Shown in pieces: positions 26,063 through 34,125 of a stretch of DNA of 35,259 bases. The position numbers and the translations under genes are program-made. The notes beneath the pieces were generated by a model that searched no databases, was not told the origin of the DNA, and saw nothing but the letters and a program-made list of their open reading frames with translations. Positions within the stretch are counted from its first letter, which is position 1. The number at the start of each line of letters is the position of its first letter. The stretch spans positions 1 through 35,259 of the forward strand of contig CAMHOY010000020.1 of the NCBI GenBank assembly GCA_946186915.1, read 5' to 3'. This DNA comes from an uncultured Bacteroidales bacterium. Its GTDB lineage: Bacteria > Bacteroidota > Bacteroidia > Bacteroidales > Paludibacteraceae.

Positions 26063-28125
26063 TGTTTTAGATTATTTTGCAAAAAATTCAATATTCTGTT
26101 ATGCATGTGGACTGCGTTATTCCCCTTTTTCAGATGATGGTTATCATCCGGGTACAACTGCATCTCAAACTGCTTGTCTGCCTGCACTAAGGCGTTGATA
26201 TACTGCCATGTCTGCTGGGCATGGACATTGTCATCCGCCGTGCCGTGAATGATGAGCACATTACCCGTCAGGTCTTTGGCACGAGGCAGCAACGAGGCTT
26301 GCTCGTATCCGCGGCTGTTCACTTGCGGACGACGCATATAGCGCTCTGTATAAGCGCTGTCGTATAACTTCCAGTCCGTCACAGGCGCGATTGCCACTCC
26401 TGCCTTGAAGGGATGATCTTTCTCGCTCATTGTGAAGAGCGTCTCATAACCACCGTAACTCCACCCCATGATAGCCATTCGCTCACCGTCTATATCGTCC
26501 CGTTTCGCGATTTCACGAGCCGCCATGATCAGATCCTCCGCCTCTTTCACACCTAAGTTCATATAGGTCTCATTGCGCCATGCACGTCCCTTGCAGTCGC
26601 TTCCGCGCGGATCCACAATCAGCACCGCATAACCGGCTTCCACCAGCGCGTACTCGAATTTCTTCCGCCATCTGTTCAACACACGCTGACTCGCCGGACC
26701 GCTATAATGCATCACCACCAGGGCAGAAGGCTGCTGACTGACTTCTGAAGGCCTGATAAGCATTGCCTCCAGGCCGTCAATCTTCATCATCTCGGGTTCA
26801 GGGAGCTTATTCGCCTGCCATGCCTCTTTCACATCAGTATTGTCCAGAAGAACCTCGGCTTTCACCGCTTTGGTCCCTTTCAGATGATAGAGGGTGTAAG
26901 TATTCGGTGTCTCAAAACTCTGGAAACACGCTATCATCATGGTGCCATCCTTCGACAAACGGGCACTGTGCATGCCATCGCCTTCGGTCAACTGAAGGCT
27001 GACAGCCGGCTTCTGAATATTCACCGCATAAATCTGCCGTGTAGCGGGCGTAGCCGCAGCCTGATAATATAGTGTCTGTGTCTTCTCGTTCACCCCATAG
27101 ACAGCCGTCACATCAATGCCTTCTGGAGTCAATGCACGCACTTGCATACCGTCTTTTCTATACAGGAATGCCTGCCGCCAGCCAGCCTGTTCACTCAGCA
27201 CGATCACGCGTCCGTCGCTTAACCACTGCCACTGGTCGAAGAGACTGTAGTCCACGAAGTATTTCTTACTCTCCTCGCGGTACCACGAATAGGAAACAGT
27301 CGATTTGGCATTACAACTGAACACTTCCATCTTTGTCTGGTCCCGGTTCACGCGAAGCACCATCAACGTGTTCTCGTCCGCCCATCGCAGACGTGGGAAA
27401 TAAAAATCTGACTGCTGGTTGCCGGTGGCAGACTTCTCATCCACCTGCATCCTTTGGATACCTTTGGTGGCAATATCATAGACGCACACACTCGCTTTCG
27501 CATTGGCGCAACCGGCCTTCGGGTAACGAAGCGATTCCATACGCGGGTATTGCGGAAATCGTTCATTCGTTAACTCGTTCATTCGTTCACTCGTTAAATA
27601 AACTTCCCATGAGAACGTCGGCACCTCCGTCTCATCGAGCCGTACGAAGGCGAGCGCTTTCGAGTCGGGGCTCCAGGCGAACAAGGCCGTGGTGGCAAAC
27701 TCTTCTTCGTACAACCAGTCGGCTACGCCGTTGATGATATCTGTGTTCTCGTCCTTGGTCACCGCCACTTCGGTGCCGAAATCGAGTTTGTGCACGTACA
27801 GATTGTTGCCTTTCGCAAACGCCACATAACGTCCGTTGGGACTCATCACCGCATCGCGCACCAGGCCTTCTCCCAGACGCTTGCGCGTATGACGCATCGT
27901 ATCCACGATATACCATTCCGCCACTTCCGAATGACGGAAGATCTTCTGTTCGTTCTCTTTCTCCAAGCGGTAACGGGATTTCATCATTCCATCATTGAGC
28001 GACGCAGTCGCGCACATTCTATCATTCAAGATACTGTCCTGCTCCGCCACACTCAGCGTCTGCGCATTGTATTCACCGCCTAAAATGCCGGTTAATACCG
28101 ATAATATAATTGCTAACACTTTCAT
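26059..28125 (-). CDS. Secreted dipeptidyl peptidase IV, S9 family
   Basis: 688 residues. A signal peptide (about 1-20) leads into a beta-propeller (about 50-440: YVAFAKGNNLYVHKL, FAWSPDSKALAFVRLDE) and an alpha/beta-hydrolase domain. That domain has the nucleophile serine in GWSYGGYE, the aspartate in HGTADDNVH and the histidine in DDNHHL. It removes Xaa-Pro dipeptides from peptides in the periplasm or outside, aiding peptide use. Two stretches are coded by short repeats: TSERMNELTNER (27561-27599) after the EVYL strand and NDGMMKS (27981-27996) near the N-terminus. The first adds about 12 residues to a propeller loop. The stop overlaps the ROK start. Confidence 0.94.
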   Translation of the reverse strand: MKVLAIILSVLTGILGGEYNAQTLSVAEQDSILNDRMCATASLNDGMMKSRYRLEKENEQKIFRHSEVAEWYIVDTMRHTRKRLGEGLVRDAVMSPNGRYVAFAKGNNLYVHKLDFGTEVAVTKDENTDIINGVADWLYEEEFATTALFAWSPDSKALAFVRLDETEVPTFSWEVYLTSERMNELTNERFPQYPRMESLRYPKAGCANAKASVCVYDIATKGIQRMQVDEKSATGNQQSDFYFPRLRWADENTLMVLRVNRDQTKMEVFSCNAKSTVSYSWYREESKKYFVDYSLFDQWQWLSDGRVIVLSEQAGWRQAFLYRKDGMQVRALTPEGIDVTAVYGVNEKTQTLYYQAAATPATRQIYAVNIQKPAVSLQLTEGDGMHSARLSKDGTMMIACFQSFETPNTYTLYHLKGTKAVKAEVLLDNTDVKEAWQANKLPEPEMMKIDGLEAMLIRPSEVSQQPSALVVMHYSGPASQRVLNRWRKKFEYALVEAGYAVLIVDPRGSDCKGRAWRNETYMNLGVKEAEDLIMAAREIAKRDDIDGERMAIMGWSYGGYETLFTMSEKDHPFKAGVAIAPVTDWKLYDSAYTERYMRRPQVNSRGYEQASLLPRAKDLTGNVLIIHGTADDNVHAQQTWQYINALVQADKQFEMQLYPDDNHHLKKGNNAVHMHNRILNFLQNNLKQ
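27561..27599. repeat. In-frame CATTCGTT-type short repeat within the DPP IV gene
   Basis: Five approximate 7-8 bp words (GTTCATTC, GTTAACTC, GTTCATTC, GTTCACTC, GTTAAAT) are read on the minus strand as the inserted peptide TSERMNELTNER. Its 13-mer TTCACTCGTTAAA (27586-27598) recurs in reverse complement in nqrA at 30634-30646. Confidence 0.8.
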
Positions 28126-28151
28126 TCTTTCACTCTTTCAATTTTTAATTC

Positions 28152-29399
28152 TTAATCCTTAATTCTTCCTCCCGTTACCGTATAAGTTCCTCCTTGACGA
28201 AGAATAAGCACCTGACCGTCACGCAATATCTTCTGACAACTGCCTCCGGACGGCTGAACGCTCTCTATCCCAACCATCGCCTCGGGGTGGCAGGTAAAGG
28301 CGTATATCTCTGTGGGCATCATCGTTCCCAACAATCCCATGGGCGAATTGCCCGGATTAGCCGGTAACAGCCCAGCGTGTATTTCGTTTCCGCCGCCTTC
28401 CATAATATTCAACCAAAGGACATATGTCTTGTTGTCAATCGTAGTATAGAAAAGCGTCTGGTCTCCCTGGTGATACACGTTCCACGGCGTTGCTTTCGCG
28501 GCCATCTGTTTGCCATGATAGCCTATCGGCGTTCCTGTCGGCACATGGGTGATATACGCGGTGTCCTCGCTCGTAAAAGTGAGTTCATAGTGCTGATTCG
28601 CGTCATATACATTCGCTGTAGCACGCTCCATCGTTCCCTCCGCAGGCACACCAGTCAACGCCATCTGCATTTGGCGATCCACGTACATATAGACACCGGA
28701 GCACAACTCCTCTTCATATACCCTCTCTTGTGTGTCCACCTCTTCCCACTGGTACACCGTCCATAGCGTGTCGTTCGAGGGATAGTAGCGGCTGTCCGGA
28801 TAGTAGTATGCCGGTTCTTCATAAACCGTCCAAAACTCCTTCTTACTCCATCCTCTGAACCGCCAATGGTCCTCGTCCTGCATCCAGGGCAGGACCACTC
28901 CACTCATCCCTTGTTCTTCTCGCAGCGTGTCTATCGGCGTACTACCCTGCATCAGAACCACTTGCTGCGCTGCGCGGGGTGACCACTCGATAGTAAACGC
29001 ATCCACATAAATCGAGTTTTGGAGACCCGTCACGCGAATCGTCATCGTCTCTACACCCTGTTGCCGGCCTTTATAGACCTCTACATCCGCACTCACGTTC
29101 TGCCAGGTCACGGTCTTCGTGGACATGGTCACTTCATCCATTGTCACTGTTATGGAACCGCTACCACTCTTCGCATTAGCGCGCATCGCTAACGACACGC
29201 GCTCTACACTCATACCACCCATGTTACGGAGCGTCAAAATCGCTTCATCGCCCGCACGCAACTGTCCTTTATTGTACGTGTTGGCATAACTCGCCTCAAT
29301 ATCGTACGGCGTAGTGCTGGCATCGGTTAACTTCACCGTGTTCTTGTTCTCCACGGTCCATGTCATCACACTCAATATAACCAGCAACAGGTGGGTCAT
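28152..29399 (-). CDS. Secreted protein of unknown function with GxR-type C-terminal tail
   Basis: 415 residues. I do not recognise a full-length family. The short hydrophobic N-terminus (MTHLLLVILSVMT) looks like a signal peptide. Residues about 20-150 are beta-rich, with ANAKSGSGSITVTMDE and SIYVDAFTIEWSP blocks like those in C-terminal modules of secreted Bacteroidales nucleases. The middle is unusually rich in Tyr, Trp, Glu and Asp (WTVYEEPAYYYPDSRYY). The last 30 residues (KILRDGQVLILRQ, YTVTGGRIKD) resemble the tails of the three nucleases in this window, a possible common export or anchoring signal. The ATG overlaps the kinase gene stop (ATGA) and DPP IV follows 26 bp later, so it is operon-encoded. 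Confidence 0.72.
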   Translation of the reverse strand: MTHLLLVILSVMTWTVENKNTVKLTDASTTPYDIEASYANTYNKGQLRAGDEAILTLRNMGGMSVERVSLAMRANAKSGSGSITVTMDEVTMSTKTVTWQNVSADVEVYKGRQQGVETMTIRVTGLQNSIYVDAFTIEWSPRAAQQVVLMQGSTPIDTLREEQGMSGVVLPWMQDEDHWRFRGWSKKEFWTVYEEPAYYYPDSRYYPSNDTLWTVYQWEEVDTQERVYEEELCSGVYMYVDRQMQMALTGVPAEGTMERATANVYDANQHYELTFTSEDTAYITHVPTGTPIGYHGKQMAAKATPWNVYHQGDQTLFYTTIDNKTYVLWLNIMEGGGNEIHAGLLPANPGNSPMGLLGTMMPTEIYAFTCHPEAMVGIESVQPSGGSCQKILRDGQVLILRQGGTYTVTGGRIKD

Positions 29400-29965
29400 T
29401 GACCTATTTTACGACGTACACACTCGGCAATAAACCGCGCCACTTCGGCAGGCTCCAAACCCGTTATATTCAGCACCAGGTCGTAGTTCCGCGCATCGTA
29501 ACGTGTCTTGCCGCTGAAGGTCTTCGTGAAGTTCTCGCGTGCCTCGTCCACCTTGTCTAGCAAGGCGTCCGCAGTGCCCTCGTTGATATTTAATCGACGA
29601 GCCACTTTGTCGCGACGGAAAGCGCGGTCCGCCATCAGAAAAACCTTGAACGCATTAGGTTCCTCGCGGAAAATATGAAAACCCGTACGACCCAAGATGA
29701 CGCACGACTCCTTGTGCGCCAGCGAACGAACCAAAAACTCCTCGTCTTTGTATAAATCCGCCGACACGTTCTCATACCAGAAACTCGGCTTCGTGGCCTT
29801 GATATGATCTATCTCCTCCTGCGTGAGGTTGTATTTTTCACGAATAGGTTCCAACAGTTGGCGGTCGTATAACTGCACACCTAACTGCTTCGCCAATTCC
29901 GTGGCAATCTGACGACCGCCCGTTCCGAACTCACGGCCTATCGTCACGATAAACTTCTTGTCCAT
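29396..29965 (-). CDS. Cytidylate kinase-like family protein
   Basis: 189 residues from MDKKFIVTIGR. P-loop-like GREFGTGGRQIATELAKQL, then YDRQLLEPI, a VILGRTGFHIF block and an RRDKVARRLNI lid-like segment, as in the cytidylate kinase-like (AAA_26) family common in anaerobes. Nucleotide phosphorylation is likely but the acceptor is not established; it is not canonical Cmk. The ATG at 29965 is preferred to a TTG three codons upstream (29974). First gene of the five-gene operon, with a leader of about 120 nt from the promoter at 30091-30122. Confidence 0.85.
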   Translation of the reverse strand: MDKKFIVTIGREFGTGGRQIATELAKQLGVQLYDRQLLEPIREKYNLTQEEIDHIKATKPSFWYENVSADLYKDEEFLVRSLAHKESCVILGRTGFHIFREEPNAFKVFLMADRAFRRDKVARRLNINEGTADALLDKVDEARENFTKTFSGKTRYDARNYDLVLNITGLEPAEVARFIAECVRRKIGQ

Positions 29966-30090
29966 ATTGTTCAAACTGCCATAGTATGCTTATTCGTCAT
30001 CACCGTTCACAAGTCCTTCCGGCACTTCCATAGTGCGGGTCAACTTGTCTCCCGTACGAGTTTTTTTACGTTTTAAAACATTTTGCGCTG

Positions 30091-30122
30091 CAAAGGTAAT
30101 ACAAAAAAATGAATTATGCAAA
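30091..30122 (-). promoter_or_regulatory. Promoter of the kinase-DPP IV-deacetylase operon
   Basis: Minus strand: -33 TTTG (30122-30119) extended as TTTGCATAAT, 20-bp spacer, -7 TACCTTTG (30098-30091). Confidence 0.83.
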
Positions 30123-30147
30123 TTTTTTATAAAAAAGATTGCGCGCG

Positions 30148-30179
30148 CTTGCGTATATGAAAAAAAAGTAGTAATTTTG
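30148..30179 (+). promoter_or_regulatory. Promoter of the nqr operon
   Basis: -33 CTTG (30148-30151) extended as CTTGCGTATATG, 20-bp spacer with an A8 run, -7 TAATTTTG (30172-30179). The leader to the nqrA ATG is about 115 nt and contains the palindromic element. Confidence 0.78.
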
Positions 30180-30218
30180 CGAGCTTTTTGTGGAGTGTTA
30201 CCTGATTGCATCGGACAA

Positions 30219-30275
30219 ATATCGTATCCCACCCAACCTTATAATATACATAGTATATTATCCCGTGATTTTAAA
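30219..30275 (+). repeat. 57-bp dispersed palindromic element, copy B
   Basis: Same element as 14047-14103 (51 of 57 identical, no gaps). Core ATAATATAC (30241-30249) / GTATATTAT (30253-30261) around ATA. Here it lies sense within the nqr leader, 26 bp before the nqrA start codon. Confidence 0.88.
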
Positions 30276-30301
30276 AACAAATAAAAATAATTAACAATTT
30301 T

Positions 30302-31672
30302 ATGCAAACAATCAAACTGAAACGTGGTTTGGACATTCCTTTTGAGGGAACTGCGGCAGAGGCGCTGGGTAGCGTTCGTCGTCCGGAGGTCTTTCATATC
30401 GTGCCCGACCAGTTCGCCGGCATCACTCCGAAACTGGATGTCAAGGTCGGCGACCGTGTGAAGGCGGGTAGCCCGCTCTTCCACGACAAAGCGTTTGAGA
30501 GCTTGTTCTTTACCTCACCCGTCTCGGGTGAAATCAAAGAGATCGTGCGCGGTGAGCGACGTAAGATCATGTCCATCGACATCCTTGCGGACGCGACCAT
30601 CGAGTATGAGAAATTTGAGGTAAAGAGTGAAGGTTTAACGAGTGAAGGAGTGAAAGATCTTCTTCTCCGTTCAGGCCTCTGGGCATTGATGAAGCAACGT
30701 CCGTACGACTGCATCGCTCTGCCGAACAAGACTCCTCGCGCTATTTTTATTTCGAGTTTTGACAGTGCGCCTTGTGCTCCGAACTATGAGTTCGTGCTCA
30801 AAGGTCAGTTGCCTACTTTGCAGGCAGCTGTTAGTGCGCTGGGCAAGATTGCGCCGGTTTATGTCGGTATCAAGGGCGGTTCCCGCTCAACCGAGTTTAG
30901 AGAGTTAAAAGACTGCACCCTCTACGAGGTCTATGGTCCGCATCCTGCCGGAAACGTAGGCGTGCAGCTCAACAACCTCGCGCCGCTGGCAAAGGGTGAG
31001 ACGGTCTTCACCATCAACATTCAGGATCTCGCGCTCATCGGTCGTCTCTTCCAGAAAGGTATCGTGGATTACCAGAAGAAAGTGGCGCTGACCGGTCCGT
31101 TGGCGTACGGCAAGCAGTATTACAACGTGCTACCGGGTATGCCTGTGAGCGCAATCCTCACGAGCAACGTACACACCGAGTGTCCTTGCCGTTACATCGC
31201 CGGAAATGTTCTTTCCGGACGTCAGATCAGCCTTGATGACATCATCTCTGTCTATGACAACCAGTTCACGGTGCTGGACGAAGGCTCCGAGAACCATGAG
31301 TTCATGGGATGGATGCTGCCGCGCTTCTCGTCGTTCCATTTCGGCAAGACCGACCCCGCTTCCATGCTTGACAACTGTTTCACACGCTGGCTCTTCGGCA
31401 AGAAGCACTACCAGTGGGATGCGCGCCTGAAAGGTGGTCGCCGTGCGATCATCGTCTCCGGCGAGTACGACAAGGTCTTCCCGATGGATATCTACCCCGA
31501 GTACCTCATCAAAGCCATGATTGCCGGCAACATCGACAAGATGGAAGCCCTCGGCGCGTATGAGGTGGCTCCCGAAGATTTTGCGCTCTGCGAGTATGTC
31601 TGCACCTCCAAAATGCCGCTGCAGGCGATCGTTCGCGAAGCGTTGGACAATTTAAGAAAGGAGATTGAGTGA
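30302..31672 (+). CDS. nqrA: Na+-translocating NADH:quinone oxidoreductase subunit A
   Basis: Peripheral subunit of the sodium-pumping NQR complex, implicated in quinone interaction. 456 residues, normal length. It opens KLKRGLDIPFEGTA and contains FHIVPDQFAGITPKLDVKVGDRVKAGSPLFHDK, the biotinyl-lipoyl-like start shared with RnfC, and a C-terminal HYQWDARLKGGRRAIIVSGEYDKVFPMDIYPEYL region. It has no iron-sulfur motif, as expected. A repeat-like stretch at 30621-30656 reads VKSEGLTSEGVK and contains the 13-mer also found in the DPP IV gene. Unlike the following genes it has an AT-rich start without a Shine-Dalgarno. nqrB begins within its stop (TGATG). Confidence 0.96.
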   Translation: MQTIKLKRGLDIPFEGTAAEALGSVRRPEVFHIVPDQFAGITPKLDVKVGDRVKAGSPLFHDKAFESLFFTSPVSGEIKEIVRGERRKIMSIDILADATIEYEKFEVKSEGLTSEGVKDLLLRSGLWALMKQRPYDCIALPNKTPRAIFISSFDSAPCAPNYEFVLKGQLPTLQAAVSALGKIAPVYVGIKGGSRSTEFRELKDCTLYEVYGPHPAGNVGVQLNNLAPLAKGETVFTINIQDLALIGRLFQKGIVDYQKKVALTGPLAYGKQYYNVLPGMPVSAILTSNVHTECPCRYIAGNVLSGRQISLDDIISVYDNQFTVLDEGSENHEFMGWMLPRFSSFHFGKTDPASMLDNCFTRWLFGKKHYQWDARLKGGRRAIIVSGEYDKVFPMDIYPEYLIKAMIAGNIDKMEALGAYEVAPEDFALCEYVCTSKMPLQAIVREALDNLRKEIE

Positions 31673-32868
31673 TGGAATGGTTATATAGAAATTGGAAGAA
31701 GTTCGGCAAGAACTTCGAGGAAGGCGGCAAGCTGAACTGGCTCAGTTCGTTCTACGACGCTTTCGATACCTTCCTCTTCACGCCTCAGACTACCGCCAAG
31801 CGTCTTGGAACGCACATCCATGACGGTTCGGACTCCAAGCGTACGATGATTATTGTCGTACTGGCTTTGGTTCCGGCGCTGCTCTTCGGTATGTTCAACG
31901 TAGGTTACCAGCACCTGCTGGCTACGGGCCAATTGGCAACCGGCATGACCGCCGCTCTCTGGTGGAAAGCGTTCGGCTTCGGCTTCCTGGCCGTACTGCC
32001 GTATATCTTGGTAAGTTACATCGTTGGTCTGGGTATCGAGTTCACTGTGGCGCAGATCAAGCACGAAGAGGTAGCCGAGGGTTTCCTCGTTACGGGATTC
32101 ATCATTCCGCTCATCGTGCCGATTAACACGCCGCTGTGGCAGGTAGCGATAGCAACGGCTTTCGCGGTCATCTTCGCCAAAGAGGTGTTCGGCGGAACGG
32201 GTTATAACATCTTCAACGTGGCGCTGATCACGCGTGCGTTCCTCTTCTTTGCTTATCCGAGCCACATGACCGGTGACGAACCGTTCGTGCGCACCGGTGG
32301 CACATGGGGCTGGGACGGCGGTCACGCGCTCGTGGATGGTTTCTCCGGCGCTACTCCGTTGACCCAGATGAGCACCGGCTCTGCCGTAGAACTGGGTTTC
32401 TGGGACCTCTTCAACGGTCTGATCCCGGGTTCGGTGGGCGAGACCTGCTGCTGGGCTATCCTGCTCGGCGCTTGTCTGCTGCTGGCTACAGGCGTAGCGT
32501 CTTGGAAGACGATGCTGTCTGTCTTCGTAGGCGGCGGTCTCACCGCTTGGCTCTTCAACCAATTCGGTTCGGAGGCTAACCTCGCAGCGCAGTACCCGTG
32601 GTACATGCACCTCGTTAGTGGCGGTTTCGCTTTCGGTGCTGTCTTCATGGCTACCGACCCTGTGACATCCGCCCGTACCGAGTGCGGCAAGTATATCTAC
32701 GGCTTCCTCATCGGTCTCGTAGCAGTGCTTGTGCGCGTTCTCAACCCGGGTTATCCGGAGGGAATGATGCTCGCTATCCTGCTCATGAACGCCTTTGCGC
32801 CGCTCATCGACTGGTGTGTTGTTCAAGCAAACATTAATAAACGTGCTAAAAGGGAGGCGAAGCTATGA
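31672..32868 (+). CDS. nqrB: Na+-translocating NADH:quinone oxidoreductase subunit B
   Basis: Membrane subunit carrying covalently bound FMN and part of the sodium pathway. 398 residues with about nine or ten membrane segments. The FMN-attachment motif SGAT is at 225-228 (Thr228). Other family blocks are KRTMIIVVLALVPALLFGMFN and MATDPVTSARTECGKYIYGF. The ATG at 31672 shares one base with the nqrA stop and is preceded by AAAGGAG (31657-31663); a GTG one codon earlier is less likely. The stop overlaps nqrC by 4 bp. Confidence 0.97.
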   Translation: MEWLYRNWKKFGKNFEEGGKLNWLSSFYDAFDTFLFTPQTTAKRLGTHIHDGSDSKRTMIIVVLALVPALLFGMFNVGYQHLLATGQLATGMTAALWWKAFGFGFLAVLPYILVSYIVGLGIEFTVAQIKHEEVAEGFLVTGFIIPLIVPINTPLWQVAIATAFAVIFAKEVFGGTGYNIFNVALITRAFLFFAYPSHMTGDEPFVRTGGTWGWDGGHALVDGFSGATPLTQMSTGSAVELGFWDLFNGLIPGSVGETCCWAILLGACLLLATGVASWKTMLSVFVGGGLTAWLFNQFGSEANLAAQYPWYMHLVSGGFAFGAVFMATDPVTSARTECGKYIYGFLIGLVAVLVRVLNPGYPEGMMLAILLMNAFAPLIDWCVVQANINKRAKREAKL

Positions 32869-33524
32869 AACTGAATACGAACAGTAATCTTTATACCTTC
32901 ATCTATTCAGCGGTGATGGTAATCATCGTAGCTGTGCTCTTGGCGGTTGTCAGCCAGGCACTCGCTCCGAAGCAGCAGGCGAATATCCTGCTCGACAAGC
33001 AGAAACAGATCCTCGGTGCGCTGAAGGTGGACTACTCCGCCGGCAACCCCGCAGAGATCTACATGGTGCTCGTGAACGACACGCTGACCTACGGCGACAA
33101 AGAAGTCTATGTAGCTAACCTCAACGGTGCTACCAAGTACATCCTGCCGCTTTCCGGTAAGGGTCTTTGGGGCGGCATCGGCGGTTACCTCGCACTCGAT
33201 GAGGACAAGAACACCATTTATGGTGTGAACTTCAACCACGAGTCCGAGACCCCGGGTCTGGGTGCCAAGATCGTTGAGCCGGAGTTCCGCAGCCAGTTTG
33301 AAGGCAAGCACATCCGCAATGGAGAAGGTGCTGTCGTTTCTGTAGCGGTTCTCAAAGCAGGCAAACATGCCGAAGGACAGGAGCAGGTAGATGCCATCTC
33401 CGGTGCTACCATCACCTCGTCCGGCGTCAGCACGATGCTTGAAGTGAACCTCGGCGAGTACGCAGAGTTTTTGAATGAATTAAATGAAGGAAAGGAGGAA
33501 GACCATGTTGAGTCAGAAGACTAA
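32865..33524 (+). CDS. nqrC: Na+-translocating NADH:quinone oxidoreductase subunit C
   Basis: 219 residues. One N-terminal membrane anchor (TFIYSAVMVIIVAVLLAVVSQAL) precedes a periplasmic FMN domain. The flavinylation motif is SGATITSSG, with Thr182 the attachment residue. The LSGKGLWGGIGGYLALDEDKNTIYGVNFNHESETPGLGAKI block is typical. It starts after GGGAGG (32852-32857) and overlaps nqrB by 4 bp and nqrD by 20 bp. Flavin attachment needs an ApbE-type transferase, which is not in the window. Confidence 0.97.
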   Translation: MKLNTNSNLYTFIYSAVMVIIVAVLLAVVSQALAPKQQANILLDKQKQILGALKVDYSAGNPAEIYMVLVNDTLTYGDKEVYVANLNGATKYILPLSGKGLWGGIGGYLALDEDKNTIYGVNFNHESETPGLGAKIVEPEFRSQFEGKHIRNGEGAVVSVAVLKAGKHAEGQEQVDAISGATITSSGVSTMLEVNLGEYAEFLNELNEGKEEDHVESED

Positions 33525-34125
33525 GGACACATTACTCGGTCCTCTTAACGCTAATAACCCTGTCGTAGTGCAGATCCTGGGTATCTGTTCGGCACTCGCC
33601 GTAACGGTACAGCTCAAACCTGCGCTCGTCATGGGAATCGCCGTGACGATCATCGTGGCGATGTCAAACGTGATCGTGTCGCTGCTGCGTAACACCATCC
33701 CGATGCGTGTACGTATCATCGTGCAGCTCGTGGTAGTGGCTGCGCTGGTAACCCTCGTCAGCGAAGTGCTCAAAGCCTTTGCTTACGATGTAGCGATGCA
33801 GCTGAGCGTCTATCTCGGTCTGATCATCACCAACTGTATTTTGATGGGTCGCTTGGAGGCGTTCGCCATGACCAACAACGCATGGGATTCCCTGTTGGAC
33901 GGTCTGGGCAACGGTCTGGGTTATGCCATCATCCTCGTCATCGTAGCCTTCGTGCGCGAGCTCCTCGGCTCGGGTCAACTGCTTGGTTTCCAAGTGATCC
34001 CGCAGTGGTGCTATGACCACGGCTACGAGAACTGCGGTATGATGCTCATGCCCGCCATGGCGCTTATCTTGGTAGGTTGTGTAATCTGGGCGCATCGCTC
34101 AATTAACGATAAGGAGGCTAAGTAA
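33505..34125 (+). CDS. nqrD: Na+-translocating NADH:quinone oxidoreductase subunit D
   Basis: 206-residue membrane subunit with six predicted membrane segments ([21 protein letters not shown], then [38 protein letters not shown]). With NqrE it holds a membrane iron-sulfur centre between paired cysteines; the cysteine in ITNCI is the expected kind. The ATG at 33505 has AAAGGAGG (33491-33498) before it and lies inside the end of nqrC; an upstream frame start at 33484 lacks such a site. Confidence 0.96.
   Translation: MLSQKTKDTLLGPLNANNPVVVQILGICSALAVTVQLKPALVMGIAVTIIVAMSNVIVSLLRNTIPMRVRIIVQLVVVAALVTLVSEVLKAFAYDVAMQLSVYLGLIITNCILMGRLEAFAMTNNAWDSLLDGLGNGLGYAIILVIVAFVRELLGSGQLLGFQVIPQWCYDHGYENCGMMLMPAMALILVGCVIWAHRSINDKEAK

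Larger units (their letters stand above)
29966..30301. other. Divergent intergenic region between kinase operon and nqr operon
   Basis: 336 bp without a convincing gene. It holds back-to-back promoters (30091-30122 minus, 30148-30179 plus), a 57-bp palindromic element (30219-30275) and, on the minus strand, an open frame ending at 29990 that reads KRKKTRTGDKLTRT then MEVPEGLVNGDDE. That frame has no ATG downstream of the promoter except the one giving the last 13 residues, so its coding status is doubtful. Confidence 0.6.

Noticed and set aside
31681..32826. A 381-codon open frame opposite nqrB
   Set aside because: Antisense shadow, Glu/Arg/His-rich, inside the nqr operon.
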